Positions 1 through 8,974 of a DNA stretch of 64,000 bases are shown in pieces (the first letter of the stretch is position 1; each line of letters opens with the position of its first letter). The notes below the pieces were generated by a model. That model was not told the DNA's origin, did no database searches, and was given only the letters and a program-made list of their open reading frames with translations. The translations under genes were made by a program, and so were the position numbers. The DNA is from Candidatus Krumholzibacteriota bacterium (GTDB taxonomy: Bacteria; Krumholzibacteriota; Krumholzibacteriia; LZORAL124-64-63): NCBI GenBank assembly GCA_024277025.1, contig JAJRWA010000083.1, positions 1 through 64,000 of the forward strand, in the 5' to 3' direction.

Positions 1-1159
1 CCGCGGTCGCGACCACAAGGCGCTGGTCGTACTCGGTTCGGCGACGCCTGATCTTGAGAGCATGAACAACGCGCAGGGCGGTCGCTTCGAGCTGCTGGAA
101 CTGCCCGAACGCATGGGCGGCACCCTGCCGGTGGTCGAGGTGGTGGACATGCGGGGAACCGCGACCGCGTCCGGCTTCACGCCGGCCTTGATCACGGCCA
201 TGCAGGAGACCCTGGCTGTCGAGCGGCAGATCATCCTGTACTACAACCGGCGCGGATTTGCCCGGGTGATCCAGTGTACCGCCTGCGGTGAGGTCGTGAT
301 GTGCCCCAACTGCGACATCGGCCTGACCTACCATCTGCGGCCGCGGCGCCTGCTGTGCCACTACTGCGGCAGCACCAGGGACGTACCCGAGAACTGTCCG
401 GATTGCGGTTCCGACGAGACCAAACCCTCGGGCGGCGGCACCGAGAAGATCGAGCTGCACCTGCAGGCCCATTTCCCGGAGGCGCGGCTGCTGCGTCTGG
501 ACCGGGACACGACCAGTCGGCGGGGCAGCCACAAGCGCATCCTGGCCGCCTTCGCCCGCGGTGAGGCCGACATCCTGGTCGGCACCCAGATGGTGGCCAA
601 GGGGCATCATTTTCCGCGGGTGGATCTGGTCGGGGTGTTGGCGGCGGACGATGGCCTGGGGTTGCCGGATTTTCGGGCCGCCGAGCGCTCATTCCAACTG
701 CTGACCCAGGTGGCCGGGCGCTCCGGTCGCACGGGCACCGGACGGGTCATCTACCAGACCTGGCAGCCGGAGCACCCGGTGATTCAGGCCGCGGCGGCTC
801 ACGACTACGCGTCTTTCCTCGCGGCGGAACTGCCGGCCCGCAAGAGCCTCGGTTATCCACCGCACCGCCGGCTGCTGCGGCTGGGCGTGACGGGGCGGCG
901 GCAGCACGAAGTGGCGGCGGCGGCCGAGCGTCTGGCCGCGGTCCTGCGCCAGAGCTTCACGCGCGCCGGGTTGACGGTACTGGGGCCGGCGCCGGCGGTG
1001 TTTCCCCGGCTGCACGATCGGTACCGGTTCCAGATCCTGATCAAAGGCACCCTGAACAAGCGCGAAAAGACCTGGCTGACCGGCGTGCTGGCCGAGGTGC
1101 GCCAGGGCCTGCGCGGGATCGATGTGGTGCACGACGTGGACCCCGTTTCCGTTTATTGA
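1..1159 (+). CDS. priA: Primosomal protein N' (replication restart helicase PriA), C-terminal part
   Basis: The frame is open from base 2, so the N-terminus lies outside the window; about 385 codons are present. PriA is a 3' to 5' DNA helicase that reloads the replisome at stalled forks. Visible marks are GSATPDLES at the start, a zinc-binding block of four CxxC pairs (eight cysteines, codons near 272-416), the helicase motif V region GTQMVAKGHHFP and motif VI QVAGRSGR. The C-terminal domain follows and ends normally at TGA. The gene stands 5' of a secreted protease with an 88-nt gap holding a small AT-rich hairpin (1160-1173). Identification is secure; only the start is missing. Confidence 0.97.
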   Translation, partial: RGRDHKALVVLGSATPDLESMNNAQGGRFELLELPERMGGTLPVVEVVDMRGTATASGFTPALITAMQETLAVERQIILYYNRRGFARVIQCTACGEVVMCPNCDIGLTYHLRPRRLLCHYCGSTRDVPENCPDCGSDETKPSGGGTEKIELHLQAHFPEARLLRLDRDTTSRRGSHKRILAAFARGEADILVGTQMVAKGHHFPRVDLVGVLAADDGLGLPDFRAAERSFQLLTQVAGRSGRTGTGRVIYQTWQPEHPVIQAAAAHDYASFLAAELPARKSLGYPPHRRLLRLGVTGRRQHEVAAAAERLAAVLRQSFTRAGLTVLGPAPAVFPRLHDRYRFQILIKGTLNKREKTWLTGVLAEVRQGLRGIDVVHDVDPVSVY

Positions 1160-1247
1160 GATAATCTGTTATCATTAATTGGCCAGGTTTTTGCACAAGC
1201 CTCATCAATAGTGCCGCCAACGTGTCATTGTGCCCGAAAGGACCCTG

Positions 1248-4200
1248 ATGTCCCGCCATTCCGTTATGCCATTTGCCCTGATTCTGCTCGCGCTGCTGGT
1301 TCTGGTTCCCCTGACTGGGACCGCCAAGGCGGCCGGAGAACCGGATTTTGACGCCCTGCGTCGCCAGGCCCTGGAAAACGGGGGCCACTGGCAGGTCGAT
1401 GAGACCTTCAGCCGTTCGCTGACTCCCGAAAAGCGCGCCCACCTGCTGGGTTACGCGCCGCCGCCGGGCTATCAGGCCGAGCTGGATAGGCATCTGAAGA
1501 TCTACCCGCTGGACAAGGCGCTGCCCACGAGCCTGAACTGGCGTGATCTGGGCGGGATAACCCCGGTCAAGGACCAGGCTCAGTGCGGGTCCTGCTGGGC
1601 GTTCGCGGCCACCGGCGAGATGGAGGCCTTCGTCAAGATCTACTACGGCGTGGAATTGGACCTGTCGGAGCAGCAACTGGTCAGCTGCAACAACTACGGC
1701 GCCGGCTGTGACGGCGGCTGGGCTTCGGCGGCCTACTCGGTCTTTCAGCAGAACGGCGGCGTGCTGGAGAATTGCCATCCCTACCTGCAGGCCGACCCGC
1801 CCCTGGCACCGTGCGAACAGAACGGGCTCAAACCCTACGCCTGGGTCACGGGGTGGAATTCGATTGCCAACGATGTCGACCAGATCAAGGCCGCGCTGCA
1901 GGTCGGCCCGGTCTGTACCGGCATCGACGGCGGCCCGGACCTGCAGGCCTACGGCAGCGGCTGTTTCGACCTGCCGGGCAGTTCGGTCAACCATCTGGTG
2001 CTGATCGTCGGTTATGACGACCGCTCGTGCGGGGGCAACGGCGCCTGGCTGATCAAGAACAGCTGGGGACCGGGCTTCGGCGAAGGCGGCTATGTGTGGG
2101 TGGAGTACGGTGCGGCCATGACCGGCTTCAGCGTCTCCCAGCTGCAGTACACCGCACCGCCGGTCACCATCACCCTGGACAGCGAACTGGGTGCCGGTGG
2201 CCTGTATGGTGACCAGTTGACCGACATCAACTGGACGACCTACGGCGCGGCGGCGCCGACAGTCGACATCTGGCTGGGCATTGACGGGGAGTGTCACGAC
2301 CTGCTGGTCGCCGAGAACGTGCCCAACACGGGCACCTACAGCTGGGTGGTGCCCAATCTGGGCACCAACTACGCCAGCCTGGTGGTTTACCCCAGCGGCG
2401 GGACCAGCGAAGGCTACGGTCTGACGGCCGCCCCCATGCAGATTATCGGGCACAAGACGCGGTATGTCTCGGCCCTGGGCAGCGACACGCCGCCCTACGA
2501 GACCATCGCCACAGCGGCCCACAACATCGGCGACGCCGTCAGCGCCTGTACCGGCACCGACACCGTGCTGGTGGCCGGCGGCGACTACATCGGCAATGTC
2601 ACGGTCAGTTCGACCGTGCGGGTGATCGGTTCCTGGAACGAGTCGTTCACGGTGCAGGACATGGCGGCGCACCCGAGCCGGCTGCAGGGCGGCAACTCGG
2701 CCGTGCGCGTCTATTCGGGCGCCGCCGATTTCGGCTTGTTCGACAGCTTTGTCTTCCATGATTGCCTCGGCGGCTACTCGTCCGAACCGGTGGGCGGCCA
2801 GCACGGCGGCGCCGTCTACAGCAGCGGGGCATCGGTCACCTTCCGCAATTGCGAGTTCGTCAACAACCGGGCCGCCACCGGCAGCGGTATCGGCTATGGC
2901 GGGGCAGCCTGTGTGCTGGATGGAGCACCAGTCTTCGAGAATTGCGTGTTCACCGGCAACGTGGCCAGCAGTGGTGGCGCCGTCGGGGTCTTCGGGACGG
3001 CGGACGTTTCGTTCATCAATTGTGATTTCACGGGAAATGTGCTGAGCGACAGCCTGGATTCCAACACCGGTGGCGCCCTGCTTGTGCAGGACGGCGGGAT
3101 CAATCTCAGCGGCGGCTCACTGGTCAACAACGGGGCGGCCGGCCGTGGCGGCGCCCTGCATCTGACCAATGGTCAGGCCGTGTTCGATGGCGTTGAAGTG
3201 CGCAACAACCGGGCCCGCGGCGGCGGTGGCGCCATGACGACCACCGGCGGGTCACTGACCATAACGCGGTCGACGCTGGTGGAAAACACCACCCTGGGCG
3301 GCAACGGCGGCGCCATGGAAGCCTCGGGTACGGAGTTGACCCTGTCCAACGTGCGGCTGACCGGCAACACGGCCGCCAGTATCGGCGGCGGCGTCTGCGC
3401 CTTCTCCGGCACCGGACGCGTGGAGAGCTGCCAGTTCGACGCCAATGATGCGCCCAATGTCGGTGGCATCTTCTTTCTGGCCGGCGGTCCGACCACCGTG
3501 CGCAACAACATGGTGTTCGGCAACAGCGGCGGCGGCCTGCTGGTTTCCGGTGACGGGTCGCTGGAGGATTGGAACAACGTTTGGCAGAATACAGGCGGCG
3601 ACAACCTGAATACGACGCCGGGAATCCACTCCTGCAGCCTGGACCCCTTGTTTGTGGATGCGCCCGGCGGTGACTTCGGACTGGGACAGCATTCGCCCAA
3701 CGTGGACGGCGGCGCGGTTGACGCGAGTTGCCTGGATCCGGATGGTTCGGTGGCCGACATCGGCCTGAAGGGCGGCCCGCTGGCGGACTTCGTGGCCCCT
3801 GACCGGATAGCCGGTGCCGCGTTGACGGATCTGGGTGGCGGCACCTGGCAACTGGACTGGACCGCAGCGACGGCGCCGAACACCGACCACTACGTGGTGT
3901 ACCGCGACTCGACAGCCGTCTTTCGGCCCACGGCAGCCAAAGCCATGTCGATCGTGGCCCATCCGGCCCACAGCTACGTCGAGACACCACCGGCCGGCGA
4001 CTGGTACTATCTGGTTGCCGCCGTGGACACTGATGGCTACAGCGGCGGCTATTCGGACAAGGTCTACGTCAGCGGTGGCGCCATCAGTGGCGTGGCGGAC
4101 GGTGATCTGCCCCGGACGATGGCCATCACCGGCATCGCGCCCAACCCCTTCAACCCGATCACCACGATCTTCTACGATCTCCCCACGGCAGGCGAGGTCC

Positions 4201-4391
4201 GTCTCGGCGTCTATGACGTGCGGGGACGTCGAGTCCGCGAGCTGACGGCCGGTCAGGTTGCCGCCGGGCGGCACGAAGTCGTCTGGGACGGGCGGGATCA
4301 TGCCGGGCGCCTGAGCGCAGCCGGTGTCTACTTTGTGCTGCTGAAGGGGCCGCAGGGGACCACGACCAGCAAGATGGTATTGGCCAAATGA
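1248..4391 (+). CDS. Secreted papain-family (C1A) cysteine protease with beta-helix and FlgD-like C-terminal domain
   Basis: A 1047-residue exported protein. I chose ATG 1248 over an upstream in-frame GTG (1230) because AAAGGA lies 5 nt before it. A signal peptide fills residues 1-30. The papain triad is complete: Cys116 in CGSCWAF, His249 and Asn271 in NSWG. Residues about 400-830 are Gly/Asn-rich parallel beta-helix repeats (GGA, NN and CxF patterns) as in polymorphic membrane proteins and pectate-lyase-like folds. A fibronectin-III-like stretch follows (about 850-940), then a FlgD-like domain (about 960-1047) starting PNPFNP and ending SKMVLAK. Such tails resemble type IX secretion signals, so surface display or release is likely. 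The substrate is unknown. It is convergent with aroB, 6 nt away. Confidence 0.9.
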   Translation: MSRHSVMPFALILLALLVLVPLTGTAKAAGEPDFDALRRQALENGGHWQVDETFSRSLTPEKRAHLLGYAPPPGYQAELDRHLKIYPLDKALPTSLNWRDLGGITPVKDQAQCGSCWAFAATGEMEAFVKIYYGVELDLSEQQLVSCNNYGAGCDGGWASAAYSVFQQNGGVLENCHPYLQADPPLAPCEQNGLKPYAWVTGWNSIANDVDQIKAALQVGPVCTGIDGGPDLQAYGSGCFDLPGSSVNHLVLIVGYDDRSCGGNGAWLIKNSWGPGFGEGGYVWVEYGAAMTGFSVSQLQYTAPPVTITLDSELGAGGLYGDQLTDINWTTYGAAAPTVDIWLGIDGECHDLLVAENVPNTGTYSWVVPNLGTNYASLVVYPSGGTSEGYGLTAAPMQIIGHKTRYVSALGSDTPPYETIATAAHNIGDAVSACTGTDTVLVAGGDYIGNVTVSSTVRVIGSWNESFTVQDMAAHPSRLQGGNSAVRVYSGAADFGLFDSFVFHDCLGGYSSEPVGGQHGGAVYSSGASVTFRNCEFVNNRAATGSGIGYGGAACVLDGAPVFENCVFTGNVASSGGAVGVFGTADVSFINCDFTGNVLSDSLDSNTGGALLVQDGGINLSGGSLVNNGAAGRGGALHLTNGQAVFDGVEVRNNRARGGGGAMTTTGGSLTITRSTLVENTTLGGNGGAMEASGTELTLSNVRLTGNTAASIGGGVCAFSGTGRVESCQFDANDAPNVGGIFFLAGGPTTVRNNMVFGNSGGGLLVSGDGSLEDWNNVWQNTGGDNLNTTPGIHSCSLDPLFVDAPGGDFGLGQHSPNVDGGAVDASCLDPDGSVADIGLKGGPLADFVAPDRIAGAALTDLGGGTWQLDWTAATAPNTDHYVVYRDSTAVFRPTAAKAMSIVAHPAHSYVETPPAGDWYYLVAAVDTDGYSGGYSDKVYVSGGAISGVADGDLPRTMAITGIAPNPFNPITTIFYDLPTAGEVRLGVYDVRGRRVRELTAGQVAAGRHEVVWDGRDHAGRLSAAGVYFVLLKGPQGTTTSKMVLAK

Positions 4392-4397
4392 GTCCGG

Positions 4398-5528
4398 TCA
4401 ATCCAGCCATTTGATGATCTCGGCGGCCGTCACCCGGCCGTCGAGGTCCATCAGGCCCACCTTGCGGGGCAGAACCCACCGCACACCGTCGGTGCTGGTC
4501 GCCTTCTTGTCGCCCGCCAGCAGCGCCGTCAGCGTGGCCGGGGGGGGCGCCGGGCAACTGACCGGCAGGCCGCAGTCCATCAACAATTCGGTAACCTGCA
4601 CGGCCGTCGGCAGGGGGCAGGTTCCGCGTTCGGCGGCCACCTTGAAGACGGCCGCCATGCCGATGGCCACGGCCTCGCCATGGCTCAGGGGCGACTCGGT
4701 TTCCTGGCTCCAGGCCTCGACGACGTGGCCCAGGGTGTGGCCCAGATTCAGGGCCCGCCGCGGACCTATTTCCCGAAAATCCCGGTTGACCACATCAGCT
4801 TTCACGTAGGCGGCCTGACCGATCCATTCGGTCCAGGGCAGGGCGCCCAGGATGCCCGGCACCGGCAGGTCCGGATCTCCCTCGCGCAGCACGCGCGCCA
4901 GTTGATTGCGGCTGTGGTGCAGATGAGCGAAGAGGCGCGGGTCGCCGATCAGCGCGGTCTTGATCATCTCGGCCATGCCGTCGCGCCAGGCGCGCAGCGG
5001 CAGGCTGGACAGAAAGCCGCAGTCGGCCAGGATGCCGCTGGCCGGATGAAAAGTGCCGACGGGATTCTTCAGACCAGCGGCGTTGACCGCCGTCTTGCCG
5101 CCCAGGGCGGCGTCGACCATGGCCAGCAGCGTGGTCGGCAGGGCGACGAAATTCACGCCGCGTTTCCAGGTCGAAGCAGCCAGGCCCGCCAGGTCCAGGA
5201 TCGTGCCGCCGCCGACGGCGACGATGGTGCCGTCGCGGTTGACGCCGCAATCGGCCAGCCAGGCGTAGATCTCGGCCAGCCGGGCCAGGGATTTGATGTT
5301 CTCGCCGCCGGGCAGCACCAGCGTGCAGTGGCTGAAATGGTCGCATCCCTCCTGGATCTGCTCCAACCAGGAGGGATGCCTGCGAGACACGGTTTCGTCA
5401 ACGATGTAGACCGGCGGCGGCTGGGGCACGAAGCGGCTCAGCTCAAGTCCCGCCAGCGGCCCGAGCAAGTACTGGCTGGGCCTGCCGTCGAGATTCATGT
5501 TGATCGTACGGGGCTTGTTTTCCTTCAT
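4398..5528 (-). CDS. aroB: 3-dehydroquinate synthase
   Basis: A 376-residue AroB, the second enzyme of the shikimate pathway: it converts DAHP to 3-dehydroquinate using NAD and a divalent metal in the cytoplasm. Family marks are the glycine-rich NAD site (GGGTILDLAG), LPTTLLAMVDAALGGKTAVN, the lysine/glutamate stretch MAEMIKTALI, and the metal ligands in NLGHTLGHVVEAW and LSHGEAVAIGM. Length is typical. It stands alone on the minus strand, diverging from porG; the 249-nt gap holds an inverted repeat (TTGTG 5581-5585, CACAA 5600-5604) that could be an operator, with no further support. Confidence 0.96.
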   Translation of the reverse strand: MKENKPRTINMNLDGRPSQYLLGPLAGLELSRFVPQPPPVYIVDETVSRRHPSWLEQIQEGCDHFSHCTLVLPGGENIKSLARLAEIYAWLADCGVNRDGTIVAVGGGTILDLAGLAASTWKRGVNFVALPTTLLAMVDAALGGKTAVNAAGLKNPVGTFHPASGILADCGFLSSLPLRAWRDGMAEMIKTALIGDPRLFAHLHHSRNQLARVLREGDPDLPVPGILGALPWTEWIGQAAYVKADVVNRDFREIGPRRALNLGHTLGHVVEAWSQETESPLSHGEAVAIGMAAVFKVAAERGTCPLPTAVQVTELLMDCGLPVSCPAPPPATLTALLAGDKKATSTDGVRWVLPRKVGLMDLDGRVTAAEIIKWLD

Positions 5529-5688
5529 CCCGGGGTTTCCATTCCGGCCGGCGGCCTTTCGGCGGCGACCGTGTAACCAGTTGTGTTGATAGTGACTTTC
5601 ACAATCATCAGCACGGGTTTTCAGGTGCCGGTTTCGCTTGTTTGCGGCTGGAGCGGCGACTACTTTGGGGGCACAAAGAGGATCTCAG

Positions 5689-5717
5689 TTGAACCGCCGG
5701 CGGCCGATCTCCATACT
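5689..5717 (+). promoter_or_regulatory. Candidate sigma70-type promoter of the por operon
   Basis: TTGAAC at 5689-5694 and CATACT at 5712-5717 are separated by 17 nt. Each hexamer matches the consensus at 4 of 6 positions. It lies about 60 nt before porG ATG 5778. Found by eye only. Confidence 0.35.
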
Positions 5718-5777
5718 ACCGCCCCGAATCGCGGATGGCCAGTGGCGGCTTGGCAACCACCAGAAGGAGTGTAGCGA

Positions 5778-6359
5778 ATGTCAGGTAAAATGACGGAAAT
5801 CCGCTGGCACGCGCGAGGCGGACAGGGCGCCAAGACGGCGGCCATGTTCCTGGCCGAAGCCGTGCTGGAGAAGGGCAAGTTCGGGCAGGGTTTTCCCGAG
5901 TACGGACCCGAGCGCCGCGGCGCGCCCATGCGCGGTTACACCCGCATCGCTGACGCCCCGATCCGCCGCCACTGCATGATCGAACATCCCGGTATCGTTA
6001 TCGTCCTGGATCCGACCCTGATGGACAGCGCGGCCGCAGGCGTGACCGCGGGCACGGGCGAGGGCACGGTCTTCATCGTCAACACCACCGAGAAACCGGC
6101 CACCGTCGCCAGCAAGCTGGGCGTCAAGGGTGCCGTCGTGCACACGGTCGACGCCACGGGCATCGCCCTCGATACGATCGGCCGCCCCATTCCCAACATG
6201 CCGATGATCGGCGCCCTGCTGGCGGTCAACGACATGATGACCGTCGCCGAGCTGAAGAGCGCGCTGGTCGACCAGCTGAGCAGCAAGTTCTCCCAGGTGA
6301 TCATCGACGGCAACCTCAACGCGGTCGACCGCGCGAGCAAGGAGTTGGTGTCCGCATGA
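5778..6359 (+). CDS. porG: 2-oxoacid (pyruvate):ferredoxin oxidoreductase, gamma subunit
   Basis: A 193-residue PorG-type subunit. The HARGGQGAKTA start, the FPEYGPERRGAPMRGYTRI block and the later NMPMIGALL segment are typical of the gamma chain, which helps bind CoA in the alpha2-beta2-gamma2-delta2 enzyme. AAGGAG lies 8 nt before ATG 5778. It is the first gene of a porG-porD-porA-porB operon, the same order as in Thermotoga. The next gene's ATG overlaps its stop (ATGA at 6356-6359). Pyruvate is the likeliest substrate, but other 2-oxoacids cannot be excluded from sequence. Confidence 0.92.
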   Translation: MSGKMTEIRWHARGGQGAKTAAMFLAEAVLEKGKFGQGFPEYGPERRGAPMRGYTRIADAPIRRHCMIEHPGIVIVLDPTLMDSAAAGVTAGTGEGTVFIVNTTEKPATVASKLGVKGAVVHTVDATGIALDTIGRPIPNMPMIGALLAVNDMMTVAELKSALVDQLSSKFSQVIIDGNLNAVDRASKELVSA

Positions 6360-6664
6360 GCTTTCTCAGGAACGACGAACTGCACTAAGGCGGGATCATC
6401 CGCGAGGCGGGCAACGCCGCCGACTACAAGACCGGTGACTGGCGCACGTATGTGCCCGAGTTCATCGAGGCCAACTGCATCCAGTGCATGTTCTGCTGGA
6501 TCTACTGCCCCGATTCGGCCATCGACATCGATACCAGCGGTGACAAGCCCATCATGAAGGGCATCATCCTGGACCACTGCAAGGGCTGCGGCATCTGCGC
6601 CCACGAATGTCCTCCCGCCAAGAAGGGCAAGTCCGCCCTGGTCATGGTCCGGGAAGAGAAATAG
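6356..6664 (+). CDS. porD: 2-oxoacid:ferredoxin oxidoreductase, delta (2[4Fe-4S] ferredoxin) subunit, interrupted by in-frame TAA
   Basis: Starting at ATG 6356 (ATGA overlap with porG) the frame reads ten residues, hits TAA at 6386-6388, and continues in the same frame with GGIIREAGNAADYKTGDWR and then two [4Fe-4S] motifs (CIQCMFCWIYCP and CKGCGICAHECPP) to TAG 6662-6664. The sequence after the stop is normal PorD N-terminal sequence, so the ancestral gene clearly ran through it. Without read-through the first remaining start is GTG 6452, giving 70 residues that still hold both clusters but lack the usual N-terminal tail; no good ribosome site precedes it. The stop may be a mutation or a base-call error. 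Confidence 0.85.
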
Positions 6665-6690
6665 GCAACCCGCCGGAAAGGAATTGAGTC

Positions 6691-7866
6691 ATGGCACAGA
6701 AACTCGTGGCACTGTCCGGCAATGAGGCCGTGGCCTATGCGTTCAAGCAGGCCCGACCCCACGTTGCTGCGGCATTCCCGATCACGCCCCAGACCGAGAT
6801 GATGCACAAGTACGCCGAGTTCGTGGCCAACGGCGAATCGACCACGGAGATGATCCTGGTCGAATCGGAGCACTCGGCCATGAGTGCGGCCGTGGGTTCG
6901 GCCGCCGCCGGCGCCCGGACCTTCACCGCCACCAGCAGCGCGGGCTTTGCCCTGATGTGGGAAGTCGTGTACATCGCCGCTTCGTTGCGGCTGCCGATCT
7001 GCATGGCCCTGGTCAACCGCGCCCTGAGCGGCAACATCAACATCCACTGCGACCACTCCGACAGCATGGGCGGCCGCGACGCGGGCTGGATCCAACTGTT
7101 CGCCGAGAACGCGCAGGAAGCCTATGACAACGCGATCATGTCCTGGCGCATCGCCGAGCATATGGACGTGCGGCTGCCGACGATGGTCAACTACGACGGC
7201 TTCATCATCAGCCACACGGCCGACTCGCTGCACATGCTGTCGGACGAGGACGCGTACAAGTTCATCGGCAAGTACAAGGCCGACTACGCGCTGCTGGACG
7301 TGGAGAATCCGATCACCGTCGGGCCGCTGGATCTGACGGACTACTACTTCGAGCACAAGGCCAGCCAGTTGGCCGCCTATCCCCGGGCGCTGGAAGTCAT
7401 CAAGCAGGTCAGCGACGAATACGGCGATCTGACCGGCCGCTACTACGACCACTGCGAAGAGTACCTCATGGATGATGCGGAGATGGTCATGGTCATGCTC
7501 GGCAGCAGCGCCGGCACGGCCAAGGATGTCATCGACGAGTACCGTGAGAAGGGCGTCAAGGTGGGTCTGCTGAAGATCCGCACCTTCCGGCCCTTCCCGG
7601 TGGCCTATCTCGCCGAGAGACTGGCAGGCCGCAAGGCTGTCTGCGTCCTGGATCGTTCGGCCAGCTTCGGCGGCCAGGGCGGCCCCGTGTTCATGGAAGT
7701 CCGCAGCGCCATGTACGGCCTGCAGGTGCCGGTGCACGGCTACATCTACGGCCTCGGCGGTCGTGATTTCGATCTGGGCCAGGTGGCGACCGTGATCGAA
7801 GATCTGCAGAAGGTCGCCGCCGGCGGCGAAATGAACACCATCAACCTCCTGGGTATCAGGTCCTAG
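6691..7866 (+). CDS. porA: 2-oxoacid (pyruvate):ferredoxin oxidoreductase, alpha subunit
   Basis: A 391-residue alpha chain: GNEAVAYAFKQ at the start, AAFPITPQTEM (pyrimidine-binding region of the TPP enzyme), the E-SEHSAMSAAVGSAAAGAR block and a C-terminal transketolase-C-like part with FGGQGGPVF. Together with PorB it forms the active site that decarboxylates the 2-oxoacid to an acyl-CoA and passes electrons to ferredoxin. GGAAAGGA precedes ATG 6691; the gap to porD is 26 nt and to porB 17 nt. No damage is visible in this subunit. Confidence 0.94.
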   Translation: MAQKLVALSGNEAVAYAFKQARPHVAAAFPITPQTEMMHKYAEFVANGESTTEMILVESEHSAMSAAVGSAAAGARTFTATSSAGFALMWEVVYIAASLRLPICMALVNRALSGNINIHCDHSDSMGGRDAGWIQLFAENAQEAYDNAIMSWRIAEHMDVRLPTMVNYDGFIISHTADSLHMLSDEDAYKFIGKYKADYALLDVENPITVGPLDLTDYYFEHKASQLAAYPRALEVIKQVSDEYGDLTGRYYDHCEEYLMDDAEMVMVMLGSSAGTAKDVIDEYREKGVKVGLLKIRTFRPFPVAYLAERLAGRKAVCVLDRSASFGGQGGPVFMEVRSAMYGLQVPVHGYIYGLGGRDFDLGQVATVIEDLQKVAAGGEMNTINLLGIRS

Positions 7867-7883
7867 GAAAGGAGGCGCGAACA

Positions 7884-8822
7884 ATGGCAACGAATCTCAA
7901 GCAGTTGACCAGCAACGAAGACCTCCTTTGCGGAGGACACCGCGCGTGCGCGGGCTGCACCGGGTCGAACATCCTGCGTCAGATCATGCTGACTGCGGGC
8001 AGTGACACGGTGGTCGGCGGTGCGACCGGCTGCATGGAAGTGGTCACGACCATCTTCCCGTACACGGCCTGGAAGACGTCATTCATCCACAGCGCGTTCG
8101 AGAACTGCGCGGCGACCGTCAGCGGCGTCGAGACGGCTTTCCGCTCGCTGAAGAAGCACGGTGAGCTGCCGGTCGAGCGCGAGAAGATCAACTTCATCGC
8201 CTTCGGCGGCGACGGCGGCACCTACGACATCGGGCTGCAGTCGTTGAGCGGGGCCATGGAGCGCGGTCACAACATGCTGTACGTGTGCTACGACAACAAC
8301 GCCTACATGAACACCGGCATCCAGCGTTCGAGCGCGACCCCCGTGGGGGCCCACACCTCGACCGCGCCGGCAGGCAGCCACAGCACGGGCAAGACCCAGC
8401 TGCGCAAGGATCTGACCAAGATCCTGGTCGCGCACAATATCCCGTACGTGGCCCAGACCACGCCCTACCACTGGAAGGACCTGGCGGCCAAGGTCGAGAA
8501 GGCTCTGGCGGTCGATGGCCCGGCTTTCCTGAACATCCTGATGCCGTGCACGGTGGGCTGGCACTTCGATCCGGCCATCGGTATCGATCTGGCCCGCGAG
8601 GCGGTCGAGTGCGGCTACTGGCCGTTGTTCGAAGTGGAGAACGGCAAGTACATCATCAACAAGAAGCCCAAGGAGATGACGCCCATTGCCGACTGGATGC
8701 AGAAGCAGGGGCGGTTCAAGCACCTGTTCAAGCCGGGCAATGAGCACGTGCTGGAGTTTACCCAGAACTGGGTGAAAGAGGAGTGGGAGAAGCTGCTCCG
8801 GCTGGAGGCGAGTACGGCGTAG
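7884..8822 (+). CDS. porB: 2-oxoacid (pyruvate):ferredoxin oxidoreductase, beta (TPP-binding) subunit
   Basis: A 312-residue beta chain. It carries the cluster cysteines of CGGHRACAGC and GATGCME, the TPP/Mg motif GDGGTYDIG followed by DNNAYMNTG, and a later PCTVGW cysteine, all standard in PorB. AAAGGAGG lies 8 nt before ATG 7884, one of the strongest ribosome sites in the window. It is the last gene of the por operon and is followed by a strong intrinsic terminator at 8863-8897. Confidence 0.95.
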   Translation: MATNLKQLTSNEDLLCGGHRACAGCTGSNILRQIMLTAGSDTVVGGATGCMEVVTTIFPYTAWKTSFIHSAFENCAATVSGVETAFRSLKKHGELPVEREKINFIAFGGDGGTYDIGLQSLSGAMERGHNMLYVCYDNNAYMNTGIQRSSATPVGAHTSTAPAGSHSTGKTQLRKDLTKILVAHNIPYVAQTTPYHWKDLAAKVEKALAVDGPAFLNILMPCTVGWHFDPAIGIDLAREAVECGYWPLFEVENGKYIINKKPKEMTPIADWMQKQGRFKHLFKPGNEHVLEFTQNWVKEEWEKLLRLEASTA

Positions 8823-8862
8823 GCGGGCTGACAGCGAGTCTGGCCGCGACGGCGAGCGATAG

Positions 8863-8897
8863 GGCATCCCGGCTTTGGGCCGGGGTGCCTTTTTTTT
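8863..8897 (+). terminator. Rho-independent terminator of the por operon
   Basis: An 11-bp stem (8863-8873 with 8879-8889, one G-T pair, 5-nt loop) is followed at once by eight T residues (8890-8897). Confidence 0.93.
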
Positions 8898-8974
8898 GCG
8901 GTTCACGTTTCTTGCGGCGGAGACTCTTGTAGTATAGCGAAGTGATCTGAATCCCAACCCGCCGGGAGGCCGCC

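Noticed and set aside
1160-1173. Terminator after priA
   Set aside because: GATAA-tctg-TTATC is only a 5-bp AT-rich hairpin without a T-run, too weak to call.
1041-2804. A 587-codon minus-strand open frame
   Set aside because: Antisense shadow of the C1A protease gene; no domain recognised.
5581-5604. A CRP-type operator between aroB and porG
   Set aside because: TTGTG/CACAA and GTGA-ctt-TCAC are symmetric but the half-site spacing does not match TGTGA-N6-TCACA; left as an unexplained inverted repeat.
6386-6388. Translational recoding at the porD TAA
   Set aside because: TAA is not a known recoded codon in bacteria of this kind; error or mutation is more likely, so it is reported only as an interruption.
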